Assembly: GCA_002937455.1 (NCBI GenBank)
Contig: PTJZ01000011.1
Span: forward strand, 62,001-126,000
Source: Alphaproteobacteria bacterium MarineAlpha11_Bin1
GTDB lineage: Bacteria; Pseudomonadota; Alphaproteobacteria; MPNO01; UBA830
Direction: 5' to 3'
Length of the DNA stretch: 64,000 nt
Shown: positions 54,295 to 63,303 of the stretch, one piece after another
Layout: every line of letters starts with the position of its first letter
How positions within the stretch are numbered: position 1 is the stretch's first letter
Position numbers and translations under genes: made by a program
The notes under the pieces: generated by a model
Told to the model about the DNA's origin: nothing
Databases searched by the model: none
The model's input: the letters and a program-made list of their open reading frames with translations, nothing else

Positions 54295-55011
54295 CTATAT
54301 AACCGTCCAGCCGTTGCTCCCTAACTTCTCCAGCGGTTTGAAACGTGCCTTGTAAGCCATTTTTTCTGATCCTAAGATCCAGTATCCAAGATAGACGTGT
54401 GACATACCGAGGGTAACCGCACACTTGACTAACCATAAAATCATATAAGTACCGAGACTGCGGCCAGATAAATTAGTATCAAAAAAACTGTAAACGGCCG
54501 ATAAAGAATCCTCCATTCGATCCATCAGCATCATAGCAACTAAACGTCCCTCGACGTCCCGGAATTCTATGGTTCTGGATGAGACAGGGGTGTCCTCGAT
54601 CATTGATTTATAGTGATCGAATTCCATACCGGACATTTCACCACCCTCATGACGCTGATGCTGATAGGTTGAAAAAAGCCGATATTGTTCGACTGTGGCA
54701 GTAGCCTCAACATCTTCGGCCGTGAGGTCATCGTTGGAATTGGCCACTCGACGAAAAGACTTAGTCCATTTGAATCTCTGTGCGTCGATCCGCACCGGAA
54801 TGCAGGCAGTGCAACCGGGACATGCTGGCCGATACGCGAGTTTGTGACTGCGACGAAAGCCAGCATGTGACAATCGTTCGTAAAGTTCACCGGCATTTTG
54901 GCCAGAAAGGTGAGTGACCACCTTCCGTTCCACCTTCCCTTCAAGATAGGGGCATGGCAGGGAACGGGTTCCGAAGAAAAAACTGTCGGGACGAATAAGT
55001 TGTTGCTTCAT
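54295..55011 (-). CDS. bpt: Aspartate/glutamate leucyltransferase (Bpt)
   Basis: A 238-aa transferase that adds Leu to proteins with N-terminal Asp or Glu, marking them for ClpS/ClpAP degradation. It matches the bacterial Bpt/Ate1 type: FFFGTRSLPCPYLEGKVERK, the Cys-rich PACPGCTACIPVRI and a C-terminal acyltransferase-like part with YLGYWILGSEKMAYKARF. ATG 55011 (MKQQLIRPDS) is preferred over the longer frame from 55053, which would read through the direct repeat at 55024-55063. Confidence 0.92.
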   Translation of the reverse strand: MKQQLIRPDSFFFGTRSLPCPYLEGKVERKVVTHLSGQNAGELYERLSHAGFRRSHKLAYRPACPGCTACIPVRIDAQRFKWTKSFRRVANSNDDLTAEDVEATATVEQYRLFSTYQHQRHEGGEMSGMEFDHYKSMIEDTPVSSRTIEFRDVEGRLVAMMLMDRMEDSLSAVYSFFDTNLSGRSLGTYMILWLVKCAVTLGMSHVYLGYWILGSEKMAYKARFKPLEKLGSNGWTVI

Positions 55012-55023
55012 GGTCAAAACGAT

Positions 55024-55063
55024 CTTGGAACAATTATGCGCACCTTGGAACAATTATGCGCAC
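55024..55063. repeat. Perfect 20-bp tandem duplication in the bpt leader
   Basis: cttggaacaattatgcgcac occurs twice back to back (55024-55043 and 55044-55063) without a mismatch, starting 12 bp upstream of the bpt start codon. Confidence 0.95.
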
Positions 55064-55241
55064 ACGGAATATAGGGAATCTGATCCTTTGAGCAAAGTTT
55101 AAAGAAGGTACTGTTATATGTTCTCGCGTTAGCACGCTCTCCAGCGCATAAAGAACCGGTGAGTCACTACCTTGGGGGCGACGTGTGCTATCAAATCCGG
55201 TATTGATTGTTTTTTTGTGATCGACAGACCAAGAGGAACCA

Positions 55242-55670
55242 ATGCCGGAAAATACTGTTACCGTTGAGGCGCTACAGGAGCGAATGAGTGCAAATGCTTT
55301 CAATAACTGGATGGGTTTAGAAATCGACGAATTGACGGAAGAAGAGCTAGTTGTTTCCATAAAATGGCGCGAGGAAATGATGTCTAATCCCAAAGCGAAG
55401 GTCACCCATGGAGGGATATTGGGCGCGGCTATAGATGCTGTTGCCGATTTTATGATTGCAGCCAAGGTGGGTATGCCTGTTCCGACGGTTGATCTGAGGA
55501 TCGACTATCACCGAGCAGCGACACCTGGTGATCTGAAATGTATTGGTCGTATTGTTCGCCTCGGTGGTACCAATTCGGTCGCAGAAGCCTATGTCTATGA
55601 CGATAATGGCAAACTCATAGCGAGCGGACGGGGCACCTACTTTACGGCCGCCGCGAAGCCGAAGGAATAA
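55242..55670 (+). CDS. PaaI-family thioesterase (hotdog fold)
   Basis: A 142-aa hotdog-fold protein. THGGILGAAIDAVADFMIA is the helix with the active-site region of the PaaI/YbgC-related thioesterases, followed by VPTVDLRIDYHRAATPGD and GTNSVAEAYVYDDNGKLIA. It would hydrolyse acyl-CoA or aryl-CoA. The ATG at 55242 follows GAGGAACC. It starts a plus-strand series with the Pht5-like and MetE-like genes, so the CoA-ester may be a ring acid. Confidence 0.88.
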   Translation: MPENTVTVEALQERMSANAFNNWMGLEIDELTEEELVVSIKWREEMMSNPKAKVTHGGILGAAIDAVADFMIAAKVGMPVPTVDLRIDYHRAATPGDLKCIGRIVRLGGTNSVAEAYVYDDNGKLIASGRGTYFTAAAKPKE

Positions 55671-55675
55671 ATGGG

Positions 55676-56668
55676 ATGCCCCGGGTGCCAATTACGATCT
55701 GCACTGGTGACTATGATCGCGTAAGCGCGTTGGTGAACGGCGAGATCAGGGTAGATGGTTGCGATGTCAACTATCTAACTATGAATCCGGAGCAAGCTTT
55801 TTATCGGGCCTGGAATAATCTCGAATTCGATGTAACGGAACTGTCAGGATCCAGTTATATATTAGCGAGGTCGGCCGGTTGGGATGATTACATCGCGGTG
55901 CCAGTTTTTCCGTCCCGTCAATTCAGGCATTCCAGTATATACATTCGTGCCGATGCGGGAATCGAAAAGCCTGAAGATTTAGAGGGTCGCGAGGTCGGGG
56001 TGCCGGTATACGCGATGACCGCGGCACTGTGGATCCGGGGCATACTACAGAATAATTATGGTGTATCACCGGCCGATATCCATTGGCGGACGGGTGGTTT
56101 GGAAGAGGGCGGCCGGAAGCCGAAATTTCAGCCGAACCTGCCGGAATCAATAAAGGTGACACCAATTTTGGGTGACCAAACATTGTCTAACATGTTGGAG
56201 ACAGGAGAAATAACGGCGTTAATCTCAGCTAGGGAACCATCTTGCTTTGGGCGAGACAATCCCAACGTTGTGCGTTTGTTTTCCGATTTCCGAGCAGCTG
56301 AAAAGGCATGGTACTCGAAGACCGGGCTGTTTCCGATAATGCATGTTCTCGCGATAAGAAAGGAATTGGCGGAGCGTGAACCCTGGATTGCGACTAGCAT
56401 TCTGAATGCGTTTACCGAGGCAAAGGATCGGTGCTTAGAAAAAATGTCAGATGTTACCGCTTTAACGGTTTCGATTCCCTGGGTAGCCGCTGAATTACGG
56501 GAGACCCAGAAACTTATGGGAGATGATTTGTGGCCTTATGGGTTTAAGGAGAATCTTGAGGAACTGAAATTAATGTGTCGCTGGTCTTTAGCGCAGGGGA
56601 TTGCGGCACGCGAGATGGAACCCGAAGAATTGTTTCATCCGGCTACTATGGACCGGGCCCGTATCTAA
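55676..56668 (+). CDS. 4,5-dihydroxyphthalate decarboxylase-like protein (periplasmic-binding fold)
   Basis: A 330-aa protein of the Pht5-like family. It has the N-terminal TICTGDYDRVSALVNGEIRV, DVTELSGSSYILARSAGWDD and DLEGREVGVPVYAMTAALW, typical of this group, whose fold is that of a type 2 binding protein. There is no signal peptide, which argues for a cytoplasmic enzyme. In phthalate degraders this type decarboxylates 4,5-dihydroxyphthalate to protocatechuate. It lies 5 bp after the thioesterase. Many relatives have unknown substrates, and automated annotation often calls them ABC binding proteins. Confidence 0.8.
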   Translation: MPRVPITICTGDYDRVSALVNGEIRVDGCDVNYLTMNPEQAFYRAWNNLEFDVTELSGSSYILARSAGWDDYIAVPVFPSRQFRHSSIYIRADAGIEKPEDLEGREVGVPVYAMTAALWIRGILQNNYGVSPADIHWRTGGLEEGGRKPKFQPNLPESIKVTPILGDQTLSNMLETGEITALISAREPSCFGRDNPNVVRLFSDFRAAEKAWYSKTGLFPIMHVLAIRKELAEREPWIATSILNAFTEAKDRCLEKMSDVTALTVSIPWVAAELRETQKLMGDDLWPYGFKENLEELKLMCRWSLAQGIAAREMEPEELFHPATMDRARI

Positions 56669-56677
56669 GAGGGGAGT

Positions 56678-57733
56678 ATGATAAAAGATTTAATGCTTGT
56701 AGGCAGCATTCCTCTTGATACAGCGGAAGATGTCTTTAAGACATTCGGGGCTGATTTGGGTGAATACCTTTCGGCTGTTCCGGATGGTGAAATTGGGTTG
56801 CGTAGGCACTGGATCAGTAAAGTTCATTTCCAAGTCATGGCGGCGCACCCCGATTTTGAAGTGCTTCGACATCCCGCTCACGAACATGGTGTCGAACGTC
56901 AGAATCCACGTAATGCGGGGGATAGCTGGTTGTTCCAGGTAAAAGACGGAATAGATCAGGTGCGTTTCGGGGATCGGGGATGGCGGCTTGGATATGCCCG
57001 GGATGCGATAAATTCGTATTTTGTATTTAAGACATTAAGGGATAAGAGCGTACTTCATCCCGATATTCGTTTTCAGGTCTCCATCCCGTCGGTAAATAGT
57101 GTAATTACGCCGCGGGTATTTCCTAGACCCGGTGACCTCGAAAAAATCCGACCTGGTTACGAAGATGCTGTTTTGGGTGAAGTTGAGGTCATCCTCGAAA
57201 AAATCCCTGGCAAAGATCTCATTATCCAGTGGGACTGCGCGACGGAACTACAGGAGGCCTATGGAGGAATAGATGGATTCGATCCAGACATAGTAATCGA
57301 GCGCAACGTTGCTCAATTTCGGCGCCTATGTCCGTCAATCCCAGCCGATGTTGGGCTGGGATTCCATTTTTGCTTCGGGACATTGGGGGGGTGGCCCCGG
57401 TTTGCACCGGATGATCTGAGCGGCGCGGTATTAATGGCCAACGCAATAATCCAGAACGCTGGACGCCACGTGGATTGGATCCATCTGCCAATCCTCGATA
57501 CGTCGGAAGACAAGTTTTTTGCTCCACTTCAGGGATTAAGGATGGAGGGAACGAAAGTCTATTTGGGTATGATCCATAATATGAGCCGTTTTGTTGAGAG
57601 ACTAGAGGTAGCCCGCACATATCTTCCCGAGTTCGGTTTGGGGGCTTTTTGTGGTTTTGGACGCGAGTCTCCCTCAAAGTTACCAGGCATTCTTGCTGAC
57701 CATCTAAAAGCGGCAGAGCTTGCAGGATTCTGA
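56678..57733 (+). CDS. Cobalamin-independent methionine synthase-like (UROD/MetE-like) barrel protein
   Basis: A 351-aa protein with the overall look of the MetE C-terminal / UROD barrel: VGSIPLDTAEDVF at the start, LSAVPDGEIGLRRHWIS, QVSIPSVNSVITPRVFPRPGD, IIQWDCATELQEA and the end GAFCGFGRESP, in which a cysteine sits where MetE binds zinc. The expected His ligand pattern of true MetE is not clearly readable, so it may be a demethylase or decarboxylase in place of methionine synthase. Starts 9 bp after the Pht5-like gene, so an operon is likely. Confidence 0.7.
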   Translation: MIKDLMLVGSIPLDTAEDVFKTFGADLGEYLSAVPDGEIGLRRHWISKVHFQVMAAHPDFEVLRHPAHEHGVERQNPRNAGDSWLFQVKDGIDQVRFGDRGWRLGYARDAINSYFVFKTLRDKSVLHPDIRFQVSIPSVNSVITPRVFPRPGDLEKIRPGYEDAVLGEVEVILEKIPGKDLIIQWDCATELQEAYGGIDGFDPDIVIERNVAQFRRLCPSIPADVGLGFHFCFGTLGGWPRFAPDDLSGAVLMANAIIQNAGRHVDWIHLPILDTSEDKFFAPLQGLRMEGTKVYLGMIHNMSRFVERLEVARTYLPEFGLGAFCGFGRESPSKLPGILADHLKAAELAGF

Positions 57734-57842
57734 GCCTCCGGTTCAGTGACCGACTAGAGGACATTCCCCGCTGCGTTTCAATCGACTAAGATTGTCTGGT
57801 CGCCTCTCCACGCGGCAATGTAAGCATATCACAGGAAGTTTC

Positions 57843-58322
57843 ATGACTATAGATCAGAGAGAATACCGGAACGCGGTAGGATGTTTTGCAACCGGCATCA
57901 CCATTGTCACCACAATCGATAAGGCAGGGGAGCGGATTGGAATTACGGCTAATTCCTTTTCGTCACTCTCGCTCGACCCTCCTCTTATCCTGTTTTGTGT
58001 CGACGCCAAGATTAACAGCTTCCAAGCTTTCGAGAGTTGTCAGCACTTTAACGTCAATGTGCTTTCCGAAGATCAGATGGAGTTGTCGAATAACTTCGCC
58101 CGATCAAACGATGATAAATGGAACGATATCGAACATGGTTATGGCAATAACGGATGTCCATTATTCGAGAATTCCATCGCTGTAATCGAATGTGACAATC
58201 ACGCAATATATGAGGGTGGCGACCATGTGATTCTTGTTGGTCAAGTAACTAAAATCACATATGACGAGAATGATTCTAAACCACTTCTATACTTTAAGGG
58301 GGGCTACGCGAACATTTCGTAG
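57843..58322 (+). CDS. Flavin reductase family protein
   Basis: A 159-aa flavin reductase (HpaC-like), which gives reduced FMN/FAD to a partner monooxygenase. YRNAVGCFATGITIVTT, GITANSFSSLSLDPPLILFCV and FNVNVLSEDQMELSNNFA are standard. ATG 57843 follows GGAAG with 5-nt spacing, and the upstream frame (57792) is unlikely. No monooxygenase gene is adjacent. A gap of about 110 bp to the MetE-like gene leaves it unclear whether it is part of that operon. Confidence 0.92.
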   Translation: MTIDQREYRNAVGCFATGITIVTTIDKAGERIGITANSFSSLSLDPPLILFCVDAKINSFQAFESCQHFNVNVLSEDQMELSNNFARSNDDKWNDIEHGYGNNGCPLFENSIAVIECDNHAIYEGGDHVILVGQVTKITYDENDSKPLLYFKGGYANIS

Positions 58323-58597
58323 CAGGATTTGCATATGCGGTGATTTCAATAGTCAAGGCAGAGAAAAGCAGGTGACAAGAATAACAGCACCATTTTCGTA
58401 TCTATAATATTTTATTTTTTTCCTCCGGACAGCGATACCCGGATACTGGCGCCTGTAATTTACATGGAAGAACTTTTCTCTAACCAATGTTTTTATCCCT
58501 TGGCCAAGCGGAATTTTCCTGAAGGCTCCAACTTGAATGATTAACATTTTTCAATCGCGACACGAATTGATTTCCGACTTGGCGTCGAATGCCATTC

Positions 58598-59614
58598 CTA
58601 TCCACCGGATTTTAGACGTTTCGCAACTTCAATGGCTGCGTATGTAATTACGCCGTCGGCGCCGGCACGCTTAAAAGCCAAAAGGCTCTCGAGGATAACT
58701 TGATCCCAGTCAAGCCAACCATTAAGCGCGGCACTACGCATCATAGCAAACTCACCGGATACCTGATACGCGTACGTTGGCATACCAAACTCTTCTTTAA
58801 CTCTCCGCACTATATCAAGATAAAATAAACCCGGCTTTATCATCACCATGTCGGCGCCTTCGGATATATCCATGGCAACCTCGCGTAATGCTTCATCGGA
58901 ATTAGCTGGGTCCATCTGATAAGTTTTCTTGTCGCCGCCTTCGAGGTTTGGGGCTGACCCAACCGCATCCCGGAAGGGGCTGTAAAGCGCCGATGCATAT
59001 TTCGCGCTATAGGATAGAATACGAACTCCGTCATGCCCCGCATTATCTAGAGCCGCCCGGATCTTACCGACACGGCCATCCATCATGTCAGACGGCGCGA
59101 TAACGTCGCACCCCGCATCGGCTTGAACAACCGCTTGGCGAGTAAGTACATCCAGAGTCTCGTCGTTTGCAACATAGCCGTCTCTCAGGAGGCCGTCGTG
59201 ACCGTGATCCGTATAAGGATCCAGAGCCACATCGCACATAATACCGAGGTCGGGATGTGCCATCTTGATCTCCCTTACCGAGCGGCAGACGAGATTGTCT
59301 GGATTAAGGGACTCTGTCCCCTCCGCGTTCTTTAGGTCGGGATGGGTCGCGGGAAAGACTGCGATAACTGGTATACCGAGATCTTTAGCTTCTCCTGCAC
59401 GATCGATTAGTGCGGAAATTGAATGTCGCTTAATTCCGGGCAAAGATGGGATATCTGCCTCGGCTTCCTCTGATTCATGGACAAACACCGGAAGTATGAA
59501 GTCACTAGATGCTAAAGAACACTCCGCGACCAGACGACGATTCCAATTATCGCGGCGATTTCGCCGCATCCGCGTACTTGGAAAGTGGCCTCCACCGAAA
59601 ACGCTTACTACCAT
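58598..59614 (-). CDS. hemB: Delta-aminolevulinic acid dehydratase
   Basis: A 338-aa TIM-barrel enzyme that joins two aminolevulinate molecules to porphobilinogen. The catalytic lysines are in ILSYSAKYAS and MVMIKPGLFYLD. The stretch DVALDPYTDHGHDG lacks the cysteines of the zinc enzymes, so this is the magnesium-type form common in Alphaproteobacteria. It lies 11 bp after metY, so the two are probably co-transcribed, an uncommon pairing. Confidence 0.96.
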   Translation of the reverse strand: MVVSVFGGGHFPSTRMRRNRRDNWNRRLVAECSLASSDFILPVFVHESEEAEADIPSLPGIKRHSISALIDRAGEAKDLGIPVIAVFPATHPDLKNAEGTESLNPDNLVCRSVREIKMAHPDLGIMCDVALDPYTDHGHDGLLRDGYVANDETLDVLTRQAVVQADAGCDVIAPSDMMDGRVGKIRAALDNAGHDGVRILSYSAKYASALYSPFRDAVGSAPNLEGGDKKTYQMDPANSDEALREVAMDISEGADMVMIKPGLFYLDIVRRVKEEFGMPTYAYQVSGEFAMMRSAALNGWLDWDQVILESLLAFKRAGADGVITYAAIEVAKRLKSGG

Positions 59615-59625
59615 CTCCCCCGTCC

Positions 59626-60921
59626 TTACGCCGCTTCCAACGCTTGGTCGAGATCAGCGATTATGTCATCTATATGTTCAATACCTATCGAAAGGCGAAC
59701 GTAAGAGTCGTTGACGCCAGTCTGCTCCTGTTCCTCGGGCGACAACTGAGAATGCGTGGTTGTTGCGGGATGAATTGCTAGGCTGCGAGAGTCGCCGATA
59801 TTCGCAACGTGGTAGAACATCTCTAGGTTATCTATAAATTTTTGGCCAGCTTCCCTCCCGCCGCCGGCCAATTCAAAACCAACCAGGCCACCATAACCAC
59901 CCGACATAACAGCATCTGCCCGTTCTCGAGCTTCGCCTTCCATAACGCTAGGATGTATTACCTCGCTGACCTTATCATGTTCGGACAGGTATTTAGCGAC
60001 GGCGGCGGCGTTGTCGCTGTGAGCACGCATCCGAAGTGGCAGCGTTTCTAGGCCCTGAATAAATTGGAAGCCGTTGAAAGGGCTCATGGCTGATCCCAGA
60101 TCACGCAGCAACGTTACTCGCGCTTTGATAATATAGGCGATAGGTCCCATTGGCTTGACGGCTTCTGTCCAGACAGTTCCGTGATAACTGGGGTCCGGTT
60201 CGTTAAGCATAGGGAAGCGGTTCTTATACGCCTCCCAGTCAAAATTACCTCCATCAACGATTATACCCCCGATGGATGTGCCATGCCCACCAATGTACTT
60301 GGTGGTAGAATGCATAACGATCGCCGCCCCATGTTCGAGCGGCCGGCACAGCACCGGTGCCGCAGTATTATCAACAATTAAGGGTACACCTATTTCCCTA
60401 CCAATATCCGCCACTTCTTTGATAGGAAATACCTTTAGTTTTGGATTTGGGAGTGTTTCAGCGTAGTAGCACCGGGTCCTGTCGTCGGTTGCCCTAGCGA
60501 ATGCTTCTGGATCGGTGGGATCAACAAAACGGCATTCAATACCCATATCCCTCATCGTATTGGCAAAGAGGTTCCAAGTGCCGCCATAAAGATCCGTCGA
60601 TGCGACAAAGTTGTCACCTGCACGCGTAATATTTTGTACCGCGAAGGCTGACGCTGCCTGCCCAGAGGAAACAGCAAGCGCGGCAACACCGCCTTCAAGC
60701 GCGGCGATGCGTTGCTCTAGAACATCGTTCGTCGGATTCATGATGCGGGTGTAGATATTTCCCAACTCAGATAGACTAAATAAGTTTGCTGCGTGTTCGG
60801 TGCTATTAAATTGATAGGAGGTGGTTTGGTAGATTGGCACCGCAACTGAAGTGGTTGCTTCATCCCTGCGCCATCCAGCGTGTAGCGCTATAGTTTCAGG
60901 GTGTTTGGTGTCTATCGTCAT
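59626..60921 (-). CDS. O-acetylhomoserine aminocarboxypropyltransferase (MetY)
   Basis: A 431-aa PLP enzyme that makes homocysteine directly from O-acetylhomoserine and sulfide. The PLP lysine is in MHSTTKYIGGHGTSIGG, and TIALHAGWRRDEATTSVAVP with TRIMNPTNDVLEQRIAALEG are typical of MetY. ATG 60921 has GGGAGG 6 nt upstream; the longer frame from 60984 would start inside the leader. The leader (60922-61293) has several hairpins. hemB follows. Confidence 0.93.
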   Translation of the reverse strand: MTIDTKHPETIALHAGWRRDEATTSVAVPIYQTTSYQFNSTEHAANLFSLSELGNIYTRIMNPTNDVLEQRIAALEGGVAALAVSSGQAASAFAVQNITRAGDNFVASTDLYGGTWNLFANTMRDMGIECRFVDPTDPEAFARATDDRTRCYYAETLPNPKLKVFPIKEVADIGREIGVPLIVDNTAAPVLCRPLEHGAAIVMHSTTKYIGGHGTSIGGIIVDGGNFDWEAYKNRFPMLNEPDPSYHGTVWTEAVKPMGPIAYIIKARVTLLRDLGSAMSPFNGFQFIQGLETLPLRMRAHSDNAAAVAKYLSEHDKVSEVIHPSVMEGEARERADAVMSGGYGGLVGFELAGGGREAGQKFIDNLEMFYHVANIGDSRSLAIHPATTTHSQLSPEEQEQTGVNDSYVRLSIGIEHIDDIIADLDQALEAA

Positions 60922-61293
60922 TATGGTCCTCCCATTCTGCTGTTTTTTATACAGCAAGCAAAAAAAATATTGGCACAATAACATTGCTAGCCGAAGAAAT
61001 CGCCTCCTTCGACTTTTCGAGAAGTAAGTTCAGGAACGTGTTGTAAACACATACAACTCCGTCAGAAATCATTTATTTTCGTTGGTGACTGGAAGGGAGT
61101 ATTTAAAAGGGGGTCAAAAAAAACCTACAAATCAACACGGAACGTTTATGGCGGTTAAAATGCCCCCAACACAACCTCCCTTGAACCGGAACGGGTTGGA
61201 GTTCTGACCTAAAACATCGACAAGAACACTGCAATAAAAGACAGTGTGCACTGTGTTGACGGCGACCGGTGAGTGTAAAGATCAAAAGGTCCC
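60922..61293 (-). promoter_or_regulatory. Structured metY leader / rpoH downstream region
   Basis: A 372-bp gene-free stretch. Three small inverted repeats lie upstream of metY: tgctgt/acagca (60938-60956), which ends about 9 nt before the ribosome site; cgaag/cttcg (60992-61011); and gttgta/tacaac (61040-61057). The sequence lacks the conserved GCTAAA end of SAM-II, so no known riboswitch can be named. The distal part holds the rpoH terminator. Confidence 0.45.
61233..61254 (-). terminator. Likely rpoH terminator
   Basis: On the minus strand, acagt-gcac-actgt (61241-61254) is followed by CTTTTATT. The stem is only 5 bp, so it is weak, but it lies 40 bp after the rpoH stop and before the metY promoter region. 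Confidence 0.5.
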
Positions 61294-62172
61294 CTAATTC
61301 AGGAGCCCACCCTGTATCCCTCGTTCAACTAAAGCCAATTTTAACTTGGATAGAGCTTTCCCCTCGATTTGGCGAATACGTTCCTTAGTAACGCCAAAAC
61401 TTTCGCCTATTTCGGCTAACGTAGTCTTGTTCTCTTCTAGAAATCTGCGGGTAATTACCTCTTGCTCTCGGGAGGTCAGATGCTTCATCGCCTCCGAGAT
61501 CCATTGAGATCGTGTTTCGCTATCAATAAGATCTCCGACAGTCTCTTCCGGTGATGGAGAGTCGTCCGGAAGAAGATTTACGTAAGTTTCCGAGTTTTCA
61601 TTTTCTCCAACAGTAGCATTGAGCGATTGATCTGGCCTAGAAAAATGCGTTTCCATACGCTCAACAGCCGCGAGGGGCACGCGTAAATTAGACGCAATCA
61701 TTTGTCGCTCATCATCAGTCATACGGGTGCGAGAATTGTCAGCGATTTTAGCTCGAAGTTTTCGAAGGTTGAAAAATAAACTTTTCTGAGCGGGCGTAGT
61801 GCCTATACGAACGATTGATGAATTACGCACGATATATTCCTGCATTGCTGCCATGATCCACCAAGTCGCGTAGGTCGAGAAGCGAACATTTCGTTCAGGA
61901 TCAAATCTATTAGCCGCTTCAAGGAGGCCAGTGTTACCCTCCTGGATTAGATCACTGATGGGAAGCCCATAGCCCTTATATTTTACCGCGACGCGAACTA
62001 CTAAACGTATGTGTGATTCGACTAGCTGGTGGAGTGAAGCGGTATCACCTAGCGTCCGCCATTGGCGTCCAAGGTTTGCCTCATAATCTCGTTCAAGCAT
62101 CGGCGCCTCCATAGCGGCCGAAATGTATTTTCGATCATTTTTATCAGGGAAATTCCCCTTTCCAGCGGCCAT
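61294..62172 (-). CDS. rpoH: RNA polymerase sigma factor RpoH
   Basis: A 292-aa heat-shock sigma factor. Region 2 reads LVVRVAVKYKGYGLPISDLI, QEGNTGLLEAANRFDPER and RFSTYATWWIMAAMQEYI. The RpoH box AQKSLFFNLRKLRAKI separates it from RpoD. Region 4 ends TKERIRQIEGKALSKLKLAL. It would direct transcription of chaperone and protease genes. The start at ATG 62172 gives the normal length. The 337-bp leader (62173-62509) has no readable gene. Confidence 0.95.
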   Translation of the reverse strand: MAAGKGNFPDKNDRKYISAAMEAPMLERDYEANLGRQWRTLGDTASLHQLVESHIRLVVRVAVKYKGYGLPISDLIQEGNTGLLEAANRFDPERNVRFSTYATWWIMAAMQEYIVRNSSIVRIGTTPAQKSLFFNLRKLRAKIADNSRTRMTDDERQMIASNLRVPLAAVERMETHFSRPDQSLNATVGENENSETYVNLLPDDSPSPEETVGDLIDSETRSQWISEAMKHLTSREQEVITRRFLEENKTTLAEIGESFGVTKERIRQIEGKALSKLKLALVERGIQGGLLN

Positions 62173-62509
62173 ACAGCACCTCTTTCTACCGATATCAAAA
62201 CAAGTGAGGGGATTACGATCCTACAGCTCCTCTTTTGATACTGCTCGAACAGCTTTTTGATAAACATAAAAAATTTATAGGTGTAATACGATGGTTGACT
62301 AACCTTGGATTTTGGCGTGTTAGATGGTGTCAACAATCAAATCTTGAAATTAAAAAACTGTGCTATGCGGATCGTTTGGAAAACCGCAAAAAGACAGCCA
62401 TTAATTAATAGCTAAGTTAAATTTTCAGACTGACCTAGACCGATTATCAGTCAAAATCTTTCAGTCTAATATTGGCGCCTAACCCTTAATCCAGAAGTGG
62501 TAAATATCG
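62173..62509. other. rpoH upstream region
   Basis: An AT-rich stretch between the thioesterase gene and rpoH, both on the minus strand. It probably contains the rpoH promoter. I see no ORF of merit. A short palindrome attaattaat lies near 62400. Confidence 0.4.
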
Positions 62510-62971
62510 TTAGTCTGCCTTTTGGGCGAAGACCCCACACCGAGCCATATACTCGTTCATTAGTTTCCTGAAGTCGGCTGGCAATTCGATCGTACTCATT
62601 GATTTTTTTGATGCGACGCAAGTAACAAAGCTTCCACGGAGGATTTCGAGGTCTCCATCATGGCCAATAATGTCATAGCAAATTGATGAGCGACCAAGTC
62701 TAGTTAGTAAAAAACTTAGATCTATCTTTTGTCCCATGCGGCGAGGCTCTTTAAAGTCGACATCCACGTGAACTAATGGAAACATTCTTTGCTTACTAGT
62801 GAATTGCTCAGCGAAATCGATTCCTAAGCATTTCGTAAGCCAGTCCTCGAAAAGGTCGTTGAACATACGGAAAAATTCGGCATAAAAAACGATACCTGCA
62901 GGGTCTGAGTCCGAGAACCTAATATCCCGTGAAACCGTGAAGGCGTTATTAGAAATATTTGAAGGCGGCAT
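62510..62971 (-). CDS. Acyl-CoA thioesterase, 4-hydroxybenzoyl-CoA type
   Basis: A 153-aa hotdog-fold thioesterase. The signature RDIRFSDSDPAGIVFYAEFF contains the catalytic Asp in the DxDPAGIV motif of the 4HBT family; FPLVHVDVDFKEPRRMGQKI follows. Members cleave 4-hydroxybenzoyl-CoA or other acyl-CoAs. It stands alone between rpoH and the MucR-like gene, so the context gives no substrate. Confidence 0.85.
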   Translation of the reverse strand: MPPSNISNNAFTVSRDIRFSDSDPAGIVFYAEFFRMFNDLFEDWLTKCLGIDFAEQFTSKQRMFPLVHVDVDFKEPRRMGQKIDLSFLLTRLGRSSICYDIIGHDGDLEILRGSFVTCVASKKSMSTIELPADFRKLMNEYMARCGVFAQKAD

Positions 62972-63303
62972 GATTTTAATCCCGAGAACCGAGAATTAAA
63001 GAGCTTCTATCCGTCTTAGTTCGAAATAACAAGGCACTAAGCCACTTGCGAGATTTATCCGGTTTTATCTTATTTACGATGACATGGTAATCGCCGACAA
63101 TATTAATTGGATCGGCGACCGTCCGTGGTGGTGGGCAGGCCGGCATCGGGGCGTGCGACAATGTATGCGGGCGGGATCCCGACGGCCAACTGCCGGTTAT
63201 CGATACACGCGCTATATAAGATAGAATTATATAGTCGGACTTTTATAGATAAAATTTAATACTTGGCTTTATTACAATTGGTTTGTGCAGCTACTCAGTT
63301 TTT
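62972..63303. other. Intergenic, inverted repeat only
   Basis: A 332-bp stretch between two minus-strand genes. A 7-bp inverted repeat ctatata/tatatag lies at 63212-63234. A 61-codon frame (62976-63161) has no family features and is not called. Confidence 0.4.

Noticed and set aside
60922..61080. SAM-II riboswitch
   Set aside because: The conserved GCTAAA end and the pseudoknot core are missing.
61103..61285. 60-codon minus-strand frame after rpoH
   Set aside because: It overlaps the likely rpoH terminator and has no family features.
62976..63161. 61-codon frame between the thioesterase and MucR-like genes
   Set aside because: No motif or ribosome site; composition does not look coding.
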